Shown: piece after piece, positions 50,531-62,600 of the stretch
Layout: each line of letters starts with the position of its first letter
Position numbering within the stretch: position 1 is the stretch's first letter
Position numbers and translations under genes: made by a program
Origin: Pyxicephalus adspersus
Taxonomy: Eukaryota > Chordata > Amphibia > Anura > Pyxicephalidae
DNA length: 64,000 nt
Direction of reading: 5' to 3'
Assembly: GCF_032062135.1 (NCBI RefSeq)
Contig: NC_092859.1
Location: 39,446,593 to 39,510,592, forward strand
The notes under the pieces: model-generated
Databases searched by the model: none
Told to the model about the DNA's origin: nothing
What the model saw: the letters and a program-made list of their open reading frames with translations, nothing else

Positions 50531-51934
50531 ACATTGAGTTTTACAAATGTAAAGTTGGCTTTTAAAGTGAATTTTCAGGCAAAATACACAGTTGATGTAC
50601 ACATGCATGTGCTAAAGTATTTGTCATTCTGTTTTTACAGCCTTGCAATCCACTACATACAGTACAACTTACTGTCCAAAAAGGAAAATATTTATTTTAT
50701 GGTTTAATTTTAATTTACAGAGCAAGCGGTGGGAGTGGGAAAACCCATACAAGTGCAAATAACACAAGAAATTCAAAGATAGCTGAGGAATTTCCAGAAA
50801 CCATGGCACTGGAGATGCCAAAATATACTGACCACTGGGATCTTCATTAATCGTAACCTAAAACATCACTTTTGGATGGATGTAACCTTTACAGTGACTC
50901 TGTTGGGAAACTGAATTTCCCAACTTTCCCTGTTTTGCCAGAAAGCCACCTAAATGAAGTAACATAGTCAACTAAATCTTTTTCAGAATTGTATAGTTCC
51001 ATAAGTCTGTTGGTTTCCCACTGCTTTCAGCGATTTCTTCTGATAACCCCCATCATGTGACTAGAAGACGTGCGGGCACCAGATTACTTTTGTTTATTAC
51101 AGGGGCCCGTTGCTTTTATGCTGCAGCACTATTCCTGTCAATAAATTACCATAAATGCAGCCAAAGTATGTTTTGTTAATATAGAAGTAATGTAAAATAA
51201 TGTTCTAGTTATATTTTAGTTACAGACATAAAAAACAACTTTGACTCAGAATCATGTTCAGTTTACGAATTGGATTCTCATGGAGTGACCTCTCAAAGTA
51301 TGATAAACATTTCAGTGAAAGATAATGTTGCTGTTTCCATGGCAAACAGACTCCTGTTTTGATTTGTTAGTTACAAAGGAAGCTGTAAACATGCAGAATC
51401 CTCAGCTAGTTGTAAAGGAGAGCAGGCAAGTGTCAAAGCAGCCCAAGCGACAATCTTTTGAAGCGAGCTGACATCATGACAATAATCGCTGTCCTCAAAA
51501 ATCCCTAAAAATGTTATTGAGTAAGCAAAGATGTCCTTAAAGACTTTCTTATGATACTAATTATATAAAAGATGACCTATTCTGAACTGAAAATATCCAA
51601 TGACTGTTAGACCAGGATAACCCCATCTTAAAAAGCTGATAGTTGATGGAGGTAAAGAAGTAGAAGAGGTCTGCTAGTAATTGGAAAAAAATATTTGGTA
51701 CAACGCTCCATAGATACGGAGATCTGTTTGTGTCTTTTGTCTATCTATAGGACATTGTTTCTATTAAGTAGTCTTTTTGTCTTTTTGTGTCTCCTTGTCC
51801 GCCATAAACATTTACAAGTACAGATAAAGAGAACGTTTGATGGCTTACCTATTGGGTTGAGTTTATATAAATTTTCTCAACAAACAATATGACACTCCCC
51901 CCTTAACTCTGTCTTGAACAATTTCATAGCAGTG

Positions 51935-52268
51935 TTAGGTTACGTACACACTTGCAATAGTTCTCGTCCGATAATCGGCTCAGAACCGATATCGGACGAG
52001 AATCTGGCGTGTGTACAGCGCCCGTCGTCCATCATCCAAACAAACGTCCTGGCGGATCCACAAACGATGAACAACAAACAATCTTAATGGAAGTGAAAGG
52101 GGAGAGAGCACAGTGGGGTTCCGCTCCGTCATTCTCCCCCTTCCCTCTTCATAGAGCAGAGCAGTACAGTATGGACAGCACTCGTGCATCGTGCAGTAGT
52201 TTTTCATTGGAAAGATTCATTAAAGATCCTTTCCAACAACAATTATTGCAAGTGTGCATGCAGCCTAA
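51935..52268. mobile_element. MITE family B, second complete copy (334 bp)
   Basis: It begins TTAGGTTACGTACACACTTG and ends CAAGTGTGCATGCAGCCTAA. A hairpin TTCTCGTCCGATA...TATCGGACGAGAA lies at about 51960-52002. The interior matches 18461-18795 (GGAAGTGAA.GGGGAGAG.GCACAG, CATAGAGCAGA, ACAGCACTCG). Confidence 0.85.
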
Positions 52269-52544
52269 GACAGAATTCCATAGTAGCTTTTGATTCTTAG
52301 ACTTGTTACAGATCAATAATGCAAAAAGGGCTATTAAAGCTATTGGATTAGCAAAAAAAGTCAGACACTTTTTGGAAAGGGGAGTTCAACTGTGTCAGCC
52401 CAAGTCCAAATTAAGGTTCAGACAGCTATAATTGTTATTTTACCTTTTGGTAGGTACAGAGCAATCAAACCATCTAACAGTTTATAGTCTTGGTGGTGAG
52501 ATATCTATGTTTGATTTTGATAGTCAGGACACCTGCTATTGGTT

Positions 52545-53129
52545 TTATGCACCTTGCCGTTAAGCCCGAGCATGCTCGGGCTAAAAACTTTTGCAATTTT
52601 CGTTAACCCCGAGTTTTTGTCACCAGGTGGTTAAATGTAAACAAATGTTATGTTGCAATCCGATTGTCATACATTGTATGACAATCGGATTACAACTGAA
52701 AGGAAATAAAAGTACATTTTTAATTTTATTTTTAGATTACATTGTTGTCTATTATTTCATTATTGTTTTAAATTATTATTTATATTTATGTATTATATTA
52801 TAATTTATGATTTTAATATAATAAATAAATATAATTATCATACCCGGGAGTTAATCCTAAGAATTACAAGCCCACCATATAAACAAAAATTTCTATGCAA
52901 AAAAAATAGGATAGGATTTTATTAAAAGTACATTTAAAAGTAAAATTTTTTTTTTTACATGATTGTGTGTTTCAAACATTTTTTATATTCATTATATCTA
53001 CTAGACCCTTGTTCGGACATATTTCTGTAACTTACAGGTCTAAAATGTAAAAAAAAAAAATTTCATGAAAAACAGTGTAACGCTTTTGGTACAGAAATCT
53101 AGACATCAGTGTAACGCCCAGGAGGTTAT
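52545..53129. mobile_element. piggyBac-like MITE, copy 2, flanked by TTAT
   Basis: TTAT occurs at 52545-52548 and again at 53126-53129. The left end reads ACCTTGCCGTTAAGCCCGAG and the right end GTAACGCCCAGGAGG. The last 140 nt match copy 1 at 16028-16168. Inside are a perfect 20-bp palindrome AGCCCGAGCATGCTCGGGCT (52563-52582) and a hairpin with GCAATCCGATTGTCATACA arms (52652-52696). The 577 bp between the flanks have no coding capacity. Confidence 0.65.
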
Positions 53130-53209
53130 AGGATGTTCTCATTCATGGGTACTTACACGACTATTGGGTTTCCTACTAGATTTAAAAAAAAAATCCTGGG
53201 AGACACAGT

Positions 53210-53367
53210 GGGCCTGATTTATTAAACCTCTCCAAGGCTGGATTGAAAACCTTTGTTATCAAATAGCAAGTGACTTTCAAGAAATCCATTCCAGCCAGAA
53301 ATCCACCCAGCCTCTCTGATGAAAGTCTATCCTCTCCAGCCTTTGAAAGCTTTAATAAATCAGGCCC
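53210..53367. mobile_element. Palindromic MITE, family A, internally deleted copy
   Basis: It starts GGGCCTGATTTATTAAACCT and ends GCTTTAATAAATCAGGCCC, 158 bp. The left half lacks the stretch with the GGTGATCCAGC motif. Confidence 0.85.
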
Positions 53368-53389
53368 ATTGGGGCAGTTATTGTCTATT

Positions 53390-54345
53390 CACACAGTCAT
53401 GTGAAAAAGTAAGTAAACATTGCTGCATTTTGAAACATATTTGAACAGGCAAACATTTTTTTAATCTTTATTCAGAGTACAGGTAATATTTCTATAAAAT
53501 ACAAGGAAAATAAGCCATTAACTTTTTCACCAAAAGTATCAGTGTATATAATGGTGTATTAGGTAAAAAGTATACCTTTGACCTAAGAAGCTGCTTTTGG
53601 CCCTTTAGCAGAATTTATGTCTTATAGGCAAAGCCATCCACCAGTCTGTCATTGATTGGTGACATTTATAACCACTCTTCCATGCTAAATTAATTCAGTT
53701 GCAGGGTGCTTGTGGCTTTCCTTGCATGCACTGTCTGTTTGAAAATCCTCCCATAGCATTTTAATGGGATTAGATCAGAGCTCTGATTAGGCCTGCTTAT
53801 AGCCCTTCATTTTATCATTGGAACCATTCCTTGGTGGATTTGTTAGTGTGCTTTTAATCATTATTGCATTAAAAGATCAATTTCCAGTTCAGCTCAAATG
53901 TTGGGACATATAGCCTCACATTCTCATCCACTACACTTTCATATGATGCAGAATTCATAGCTCGTTTGATGCTTGCAAAGTGAGAAGAACAAGAACGTGC
54001 AAAACAACCCTAAACCTTAACATTTCCACAACCATTTCCCTACGGTAGAATAATTGTTTAAAATAATTTGTCAGTCTGACAGCTTTATAGGCATCCACAA
54101 CCTTCTTTGTGAGGAGCTAAGAGCCATCTTTTGATCATGGCATGGTGACACCACACACATAAATAACAGAGAAAACATCAGGCGCTCAATATTTGAGAAT
54201 TAAATAAATAGGTTACATCAGCAGACCCCCAGGGGAATGTTTTGTTATTTATTGGTTCCTAATCTGGAACACCTGATTATAATTTCATGGATTTAAAGCA
54301 GTGGTAAATGTAGGGGTGACATATCTGCTTTTCAGTGTCTTTTTG
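53390..54345 (-). mobile_element. Decayed Tc1-like transposon remnant
   Basis: CAGTCATGTGAAAAAGTAAG at the left edge is a terminal repeat I remember from Tc1-like elements of fish and frogs. The following text (TTTTAATGGGATTAGATCAG, AACCATTCCTTGGTGGATTT, ACCCTAAACC) resembles a Tc1 transposase gene read backwards. Many stops and indels break the frame. The right end near 54345 is only weakly similar to the left. Confidence 0.5.
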
Positions 54346-55970
54346 ATTATCAATTGTCAGAAAATGTAAATTTTTGTGTCATTTTTGTGAGCAAAGTAGG
54401 ACAAAGTGTATTGTCCTATTATATAGACACTGTTTGAATGAAGATCCCATTTAAATTAGGTTTTACATATATTTTCCTATCACTGTATCTGTATAGTATG
54501 AGTACAGTAAGACATCCATCTTCCATACTTTCACAGGGACAGCTGTGCAAAAAAAGTGTACAAATTGTTAACTAGTTCCCCCCTCAATGTTCTCTAATGC
54601 TGCATTATATTGAAAAAGCAGGTCCAGGGCTGCAGAGCTTATTGAGACTGCCATTTGTGTCTATATTCTGAAAATATTAGTTTGTGTCAGTCTCAGGCTT
54701 CAACATTGTCTTTCACCTGAAATGCATTGGTTTAGGTATTATGCCTGTATTTGTTGTGTGCTTCAGTGTCTTAAAAAGTATTGGCAATGGTAGAACAGCA
54801 TGACGGCTCATCATGCAATGAAAACCTCCTTATGGATCTTCTCATAGGCTGACTTTAATCCAGCCATATACAGCTAAGAATCAATAAGTGATGTGATAGG
54901 TTCAAGCAACGTTTTCATTTTCCAGTGATGACAGGCACTTGCAAGGTATAGCTAACATATTGGAGAATTTCAGCATTTAATCAGGAATCTTAAAAAGGAT
55001 GGGAGCACTTTAGTTACTAGCATGTTCCATCTAAACGTCATTAAATATTGTACATGTGTAATTTCTTACAATTAACAGGGTATGGTTTCCACTATGTATG
55101 ATCCTCTGCATTATGAAAATTGATTATTTGATTCTCTGTCCAATTCTGGTTTGACAGATGGAAGATAATTAAAAATAATAGTGTAAAATAGAGTGATATT
55201 AGTTTGTGAATGATGGGACTTACATTGACAGGTTTTAAATATAGAATAAATTATTATCTCTAAATTAGCATTTTGCTGTATGTTAAATTGAGCATTCCAT
55301 GGAATCCTGGAATATCTGCAGGCCTTTTACATAGACAGTGCAGGGAACAAATCCACTAGGATACACACAATAAACTTCTGCTACTTCAATTTACACTATG
55401 TGATCTAATTGCATATCTGAAAAATTTTGGCAACACAATCAATGGCCAATTCCACAGTATATGTCATCTTTACTCCTGAAAATTAGAATAATCATTAGTG
55501 TTAGTGGATATGAATTATTTTTGTAGCACTGTTAGGTTTGGAAATTTTAATACATATTTAAAAAAATGTAATATTATAGAAATTCTACAGAAATCATGTA
55601 TTGCTTGTAAAGCTGTAGGAATTGACTTCCAAGTCCCCACAAAGGGCAATTTATAAGTTATCGCAATAGTATATGTGTAACTATTACAGGAATGGCTCCA
55701 TTGAACACACCTGCAATAACCTTTACCTTCATTGTCAATAAAGAGCCAATATGTTCCACTTCACAGTACCGGGGTATTAAAGAAAATACAACGCAAATGT
55801 TCCATGTGAGGAAGGTAACCCTTTCCCAATGATGGCAGCTTGCTGTCTTATCTCCTATACAACCAAACACAAACAGCCTCCATCTAAAATAAAGGACATA
55901 TTACAAACAAGCAAAAATGACACCTTTGTATATAACTCGGTTTGAAAGAGGGATGTAAAGTAGTGAGCAG

Positions 55971-56035
55971 TCACCCAGCTATACTGATGAAAGTGTTTCT
56001 TCTCCAGCCTTTGAGAGCTTTAATAAATCAGGCCC
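55971..56035. mobile_element. Palindromic MITE, family A, right-end fragment
   Basis: TCACCCAGCTATACTGATGA through CTCCAGCCTTTGAGAGCTTT to AATAAATCAGGCCC is the right third of the family. The left part is missing. Confidence 0.75.
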
Positions 56036-56639
56036 ATTGCTGTACAATATGCTCACCCAAACTATGATATCCTTTGTGTAAGCTTCATTACATGCACCAG
56101 TAAAAATTGTGCTAGAATGCCTTATTGAAGGTGTTTTGTTTAAAATGTCACTTTCTACAATCAATATACCCATATAGGGTGGATTGCTGACTTCACAAAA
56201 TCCACAGGCACTTTAATACTCTATTAAGAATTATGTGCGTGTTAGGTGAACACATGTTTTTTTTAATCCCTGATTGCTTTTTGCTTTAAAGAAACGTATT
56301 TACTTTGAATGGATCCCGAATGAGGTTCAACACAAAAAATGTTACCTAAACTTCTGTTGAGCAACTCAGCACATTTCTACACATGTACAGCCACATAAAT
56401 ACATTGAAGTGTATAAGCTGACACAGACACTTGTACTAATATAATGGCATACCAGTAATGGTAGTGAAGGTGTCACAGACCAATGACGATATTTTCTTGT
56501 CTTGACCCTAAAAAAAAAAACGAGAACTAAGAATGTAGTACTAAGTTCAGTTTTGTAATAAATGTACTGAGAAAACACTTTCAATTCTTTAGGAGGTCCA
56601 ATTTAGACCCTCTCATCACTTTATTTTCCTTTGAGAAAG

Positions 56640-56910
56640 TCTAAAAAACTTTTATAGAAGGACTTGTGCCGAACAGGGCAAATCCTGCCAGACAGCTATT
56701 TCAGCTGCAAGGCAACCTAAGGACGGCTTGGCCTTTTTCATCGCAAAGCAGATCCAGCTTCAGGAACCATTGATTTTAATGGGTTTCTGAGGCTGTAGTT
56801 TCCTTTCACAGGAAAATGTGAACAGTGGCAGGCAGCCCACCTGCATCCTTGGAGCTGGTCCCATGTGGCCCCAAAAGAGCTAATTGATCTTATCACATTG
56901 CCCGCTGTTC
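56640..56910. other. Candidate conserved noncoding element
   Basis: Unique and of balanced composition, with CAGACAGCTATTTCAGCTGC, AACCATTGATTTTAATGGG and GAGCTAATTGATCTTATCAC (homeobox-, E-box- and GATA-like motifs). It is inferred from appearance only. Confidence 0.25.
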
Positions 56911-59086
56911 AGAAAAGAAAGGAAATCAAAGTGTTACTCCGGATTTTTGTTTAAGATACCGGCCTCAGATCATCTGTAAATATGGCAAAAAGCTTAGTAA
57001 ACTTTTCTCAAAATCCATTCTGAAAATAACCCAGCAGCACTTTTCCTAAGAGTGTTGGTGTTTTAAAATGAGATTGGAAGATTTAGCAGAAAGGATATTG
57101 TCATTACACAGAGCACTAATGCAGTTCTAATGAAAACAGAACTACATCAGGGCTTTCTGTGTGTCAGGGGTGAGCCAGTACAACCTGAATAATACTATAT
57201 GTTAATAATCCTAGTAATCTTATTATATGTGTTATTATATTTCATTAAGGACTGGCACAATAAGTCTGCCTATCAGCATTTGGTGCTCCAATAATGCTCC
57301 TGTTCCACCTTTCATTATGAAATTTTAGTAGTGATATGTTCTTAAAGCTTATTTCCAGGCAAACAGCTAAGTACACAGATTATATACAGGGACTGCTGTT
57401 TTGTCAAAAGGATTTGACAAAGGAATACTTCTGTCTTTGCACTTACATTTACAAATCTGTGCCACATACAATACACCTGTATGGAAAGGCAAGACACCTG
57501 ATTTTTCACTGCTATAGTTCTATAACATGTAAACGTCTGATTATAGCCCCCAGGCTGTGATTTGACAGTAGAAGGGGAAGCAGCTGTTGTTCTGGGCTCC
57601 ACTCCTATTGCCATGTTATGTCCCAGCGCATGATTCTTCCAAAACTTGTAAAGGGTCAGTTGGCCCAACATTGGCATTTTTTATTGGGTGTAATTTTTTA
57701 GGTTTAGTCACTCATGGATTTTTATGTAACATGGATACTCCTAACAGTGAGGTTACCTTACCTTACTTTGTTCCAGTCTACCTGGGAGTTGTTTTGTGCT
57801 CCTGTCCTCAATTATGTGTTCCAACTCCAGCGGCATTTTCCCTAAGAAAAGGTCAGGAACATTTTATTATATATGAGAATGCCTCTGGCTGCTTCTCCGT
57901 CCTTAGTCTACAACTTAAGTTGTCTATGCAGAGATCCGGCCTTTTGCCCAAAAGCCTGTTAGTAGTCACTACTTCTGTCATCCATGCTGCCTATCCCCGA
58001 TGAATGTCTGGAGTAGTGGGATTAGGAGACTTCATGCTGCAAAAATGTTTAACAGAAAAGTTTTTATTGTTTTTTTATAACAACTAGGATTAAAGCTTTT
58101 TTCTAACACTACATATTTGGAAATAAAAAGAAGAGTTAGGATAGCAATGAGCCCATGAAGTTTTCCTTGACATTAGTTTGACCCCTATGTTATGGAAAGG
58201 GTTACACTGTTCATTCTGCATTTGGGGGTGTCAAGCGCTAGAGGCTTTCCAATGTGATGGGAAGAATGGAGACACTGCATGTTTGTATAGTGAAAGCAAT
58301 CCAGGCAAGGCAATGACAATCTATCTCCCATACAATTACTGTTATCTCAAAGTCATTGAGGTTAAGAAAAGCACAAGTCTATCTTGTAGAAGAGAGGCAG
58401 CACTTTGTATGATCCTTATCATCTATGTATAGAAATTTCAATTTCATCACAGTAGCAGGATAATAAATTCCCTTTAATAAGTCAATGATCCAAGTGAGTG
58501 AGACAGGAGTTAGTAGAGACATGGTCTGTGTAATAGGGGATGGGAAGTCATAGACAGTGAAAAGGGAGGGAGAAAATATACTGGATGCATTTAAATATTT
58601 CAATGTATCTAATTCATTTATCTAGCTGTACTCATGGCTCAACATTTTCATAACTTGTACACTGGTTTTAATACTAAAATTTAAATTGTAAATGCAACCA
58701 AAATTAGAATGAAGTTTTACTTCATAATCAGCACTTTTTCTAACAGTCATTTATTAGACATCATGTGACTAAATGCCAAGACTTTTGGTCATGTGATGCA
58801 CACTAGGGGATGCCAATTATGGGACTTCTGTAGTATGTCATCATCCCAGCAAGTCTAGCTTTGCCAGAAGATTACCAGATACCATTAAAAAGGTCAAGGA
58901 TTATTTGAGTTTCTCTAGCTAAATATGAAACAAAATAAAGCAAAATATATGGGATAATGTTATTCTATTGTCAGCAAGGCTGCACAGGTATAATATAACT
59001 ATCAAGCATTTATGTTGATACCACAATACTTGCAGGTAGATCAACTCAGTTGTATAATAATGTAAATTTTATTTTCTGTCTTTTAG

Positions 59087-59159
59087 GAGCCGAAGGAGCA
59101 GTTTTTCCAGCATCCTTAGAAACTCCTTATGTCAAAGCCGAGCCATTCCACCATCTACG
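59087..59159 (+). CDS. SGCD: delta-sarcoglycan, exon 7 (internal coding exon)
   Basis: This exon is 73 nt, phase 1 at its start and phase 2 at its end. The translation is (G)AEGAVFPASLETPYVKAEP followed by FHHLR, the arginine codon being split with the next exon. AEG-VF, ETP and the A-PF--LR spacing are the family signature just before the LESPTRS motif, which should open the next exon outside the window. The acceptor is TGTCTTTTAG ending at 59086 and the donor is GTAAGT at 59160. Reading through the donor gives an immediate TAA stop (59162-59164), so retention of the following intron would truncate the protein right after the arginine and remove the cysteine-rich C-terminus. The length matches human exon 7 as I remember it. 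Confidence 0.93.
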
Positions 59160-61431
59160 GTAAGTAAAACATTTTGGACATTATTACACAAGTCAGATTA
59201 TAATGGCTCAAAAGCTACATGCTCTTCAACATATGCTCTATGCAGTTGGCCAGGTGTTGTCACCTATAACACAAAGTTCAGTACCATGGACAGCACAGTC
59301 TGCTCCGAATGAAATTCTCAGATCACCTTGGAAAAAGAAAACCCTTCTGTTAGAGATACCTGAATAGATTATACTAGGATAAAAATAAGGAATGGTTTAT
59401 CTAAGATGCTAACAGGCACCCTGAGGTGCTCACTAATTTATTATATGGTTAGAATGAGCACTTTTTTATTACTTAATGGGGTCTTTTTAAATGCAAGGAA
59501 AAGAGAAGCACTCCTACAAAAGTGGATGTTTCCTTTAATTACTAATGTAAATTGCAATAGATTTCCAATAAAGCTGTAGACAGTAACATTACCAAAGTAT
59601 TATTGCTTTCATTTCTTCAGCTGTGCATCCCAAGATTGTAGTTTACATGGTGGCTTCCATTACATTTTCATGTACTGTTACACATAGGAAGGATAAATGG
59701 GCTTTTACTGCAGTCACAGTCTGAGTAAGACTTACTTAAAGTAAAAAAAATGGCACCATAGCCAGAACAGACAAACCAGAAGGTTCCTTTCAAGAATTTA
59801 CTAATGCTAATATTAAAAATAAAAAAAAACCTCAGGACAGCCAAATCTTTTATTGCACTCTTAGCTGAATATCAAAAATTTTGCATGTAGAACATGAGTT
59901 TGACTTTCCCAATCTGCATGATAGCACCAGGTCAGGCATACAGTGTACTGAAGTAAATGGAAAAGCATTGTAACGGCCACTATTATTTTCCACTGGTGGA
60001 TAGCCCTAAAAACATCCATATATATGCCATGGAAGGTTTACTTGAACAAGAAGGACATACACTGTATTGCCTGGTCTCAATGGTTGATATGTGCTCTTAG
60101 TGATATGATGACATCACTTCATTCGAGATTGACTAGTGTGTTAAGTGGCACTCAAAAGTAAGCTAGCAGAACATTTTAGTAGGTAGTTTTTAGATATGCA
60201 TTATTAACCTTTCTTGGTATATTGGTGCCCTCTAGTGATTAACCTGAAAACTGAAGCTCATCTGTAAGCCTAATTTTAGTTTCCCTGTCTTTAGAATTAT
60301 ACAAAATATATAGACATAGCCACGGCTGACCTTCAATTTTAATGCTAGTTGACAAGCAGTTACGCAGCCCCACTGGCTTCAGTTGTTGCCGTCACTAGTG
60401 TGTAAAAAGTACACAGATCTGAAAAGTCAGAGAAAAGTTTAAAATCTTTATGGTTCAAAGCAATAAAGAAATTAAACCAACAAATCATCCACGCAGGAGG
60501 AGCGAACATCAATAGCAGCCTCAAAGTTTTTCTCATGACAAATTTTCAGTATTACACCTCATTCTGCAATTAAAGCACAAATAAAGCATCAAAGAATACG
60601 TGTACTTTTGCCCTGTTTGCCATGGCACTTACATAACATAACTCATCACCATTATTCACCATTATAATACAGCAAGAATTAAATGCTGCTTTGCAGTGAA
60701 GAATATTGCAGAGTGTCAGAATGATGTTTGTATCTGAGGTCTGTAGTTGTGCTGGTTATATTAGTGAAATAGATGAAGGTTCAGGAATATAACAAGAATA
60801 ATTCTTCTTTAACTACTTTTGTTTCATATTTATCTGCTGCATAGAATATAGCACGCCCTGTAATGTATTTACTGCACTCACTGTTTTGTGTGTTATATGC
60901 CAGTCTAATGGGAAATCAGAGCTCCATTACTTCTTATTAAAGTATATGGATAGATCCTTTCTTATAATGGCAGTACCCCTGTGCCCCAGTATTTTTAGTA
61001 TTGACCCATATGACTCAATCCCGACTCATGAGGTCAAAGAGAGGAACCAGTGGGAGATGCTAAGGACTTATTAGATTGACACACCTGAAAGTGTTGTATA
61101 TCTAAATGCAGATTTGGTGGGAACTCCTGAACAGAGAGGAGTGTTCTTTTTTAAAGGCATCAGTAAAAATGAATATTTTTTATTTTACATTTTTGCATGT
61201 TCTACTTTTACACAGAAGTAAATGACACAAACAGACAGTAAACTTCCAACGTGCTCCTCCACACACCGCTACCATTCCCCTGGGCCGCTTCATTACAGCT
61301 GCTGTTATCTTTGCCCAGTCTTCTTTCAGGTTTAAAGTTCTCAGCCATCTTCCTTGGCCAGATGTGGATAGTGTAACTCCTGTGCATGTGCATGAGAACT
61401 ACATTATATTGCAATAAAATGGTGCTGAGCC

Positions 61432-61467
61432 TGCACACTGAGCCACACATGCATGGCTCAGTGTGCA
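61432..61467. repeat. Perfect 13-bp hairpin
   Basis: TGCACACTGAGCC (61432-61444) pairs with GGCTCAGTGTGCA (61455-61467) across the loop ACACATGCAT. It is probably part of an unrecognised repeat. Confidence 0.8.
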
Positions 61468-62299
61468 CATGAAAAAAATTCTGATGGGTCTATGAAGAGT
61501 CTAGGAAGGGTCTATGGCAGTAGAGTCTCCTCTGCCAGTAAAAAAAAGCCTGTCTGATGGAATTTTGGCTGGGTGGAGTTGTACCTCCAACACTTCGGAG
61601 ATACTGTATATAATACAAAAGATGAAATATTTACTAGAACAATGCTGGGGATGTTTGACTTATTACTTTAAGCTCTGCTTTGTACTCAATCTGCTGTCAT
61701 GTTTGCATTATAGCCCAGTCATATGTCAATTTTAAAACACCAAAGCGGGCTGCAGATCAATTACCGGTAGTATTTTTTTATAATCTATAACTACAAAATG
61801 GCTTGTGTATCACATATATGTTATTGATTATTTAAATATAGTTTTGTTTTGTTTTTTTAGTGGACAACAAGCTTTTCCATATAGCTTACATATAGTTGTT
61901 ATTCTTGATACAGTATTTCATCAAGGATGGGTATTGCAATGTCTACCATACAGATAGCCACCAGAGGGCATATGAAATATAATCATTAAAATATGACACA
62001 AGCTCCATGTACAAATTTAAATGTAAACATTACAATAACTAAAAAATGTACACTACACACAAACATTGTCCCTTTCCCAGTGGCATTAGGTCATCATTTA
62101 CCATGCTTCTTGGAAAAAGCTTAACAGTGTTATGTCAAGACATGCCTTCTCCTGACCCCAAATGTAATTATTGTGGTTTCTATGACAGCTATTTAAAATT
62201 GCCTTGCATTCAAAAAATGTCACCCAGTTCACTTTATTCTTGTCTCTGCCTCTTGAGTCCCCTGCCCAAATATTTTACTGTGATTTATTCATTTTAATT

Positions 62300-62600
62300 A
62301 GGAGCTTTCATCATTTAATCTGAATACTAACACTAAGAGCCTTGATCTCCAGCAGGTGCATTGGAGGTTCAATAATTATGCATTGTGGAGTGCAGACAGA
62401 ATCATTGCCCATGAGTTAGAGAACTAAAATGCAGGTGGAGGTGGCTGACCTTGGATGTCAGACACAGCTGGGTAGATGTGGCAGCACAAATCAGCCGCCA
62501 TTCCTCTGCTCCTGTTCTGTTTGTGTCATATCATTCTGCAGGACAGACTAACTTTCTGGACAGCGACATTGAGGTGACATTTTCTGAGGTGAAAGGTGGA
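62300..62600. other. Unique intronic block, possible conserved element
   Basis: Non-repetitive, with AATAATTATGCATTGTGG, CAGGTGGAGGTGGCTGACC and AAATCAGCCGCCATTCCTC. No frame fits sarcoglycan. It is listed because it stands out from the repeats nearby. Confidence 0.2.

Larger units (their letters stand above)
22842..59086 (+). other. SGCD: SGCD intron 6 (36.2 kb)
   Basis: This very long intron makes up more than half of the window and holds most of the transposons listed below. Stretches where I recognise nothing specific are 22850-24430, 25500-26540, 26600-27930, 28960-29610, 31250-32480, 32720-37720, 39800-40440, 42490-45590, 46390-48680, 49140-51930 (apart from a C-run at 49616 and one unusual block at 50380-50530), 54350-55970, 56040-56640 and 56910-59080. 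Open frames here, including the longest at 57587-58003 (138 codons), show no conserved motif. Confidence 0.9.

Noticed and set aside
57587..58003. 138-codon open frame, the longest free of Ns
   Set aside because: No domain motif, no splice or conservation evidence, and a composition typical of chance frames in intron sequence.
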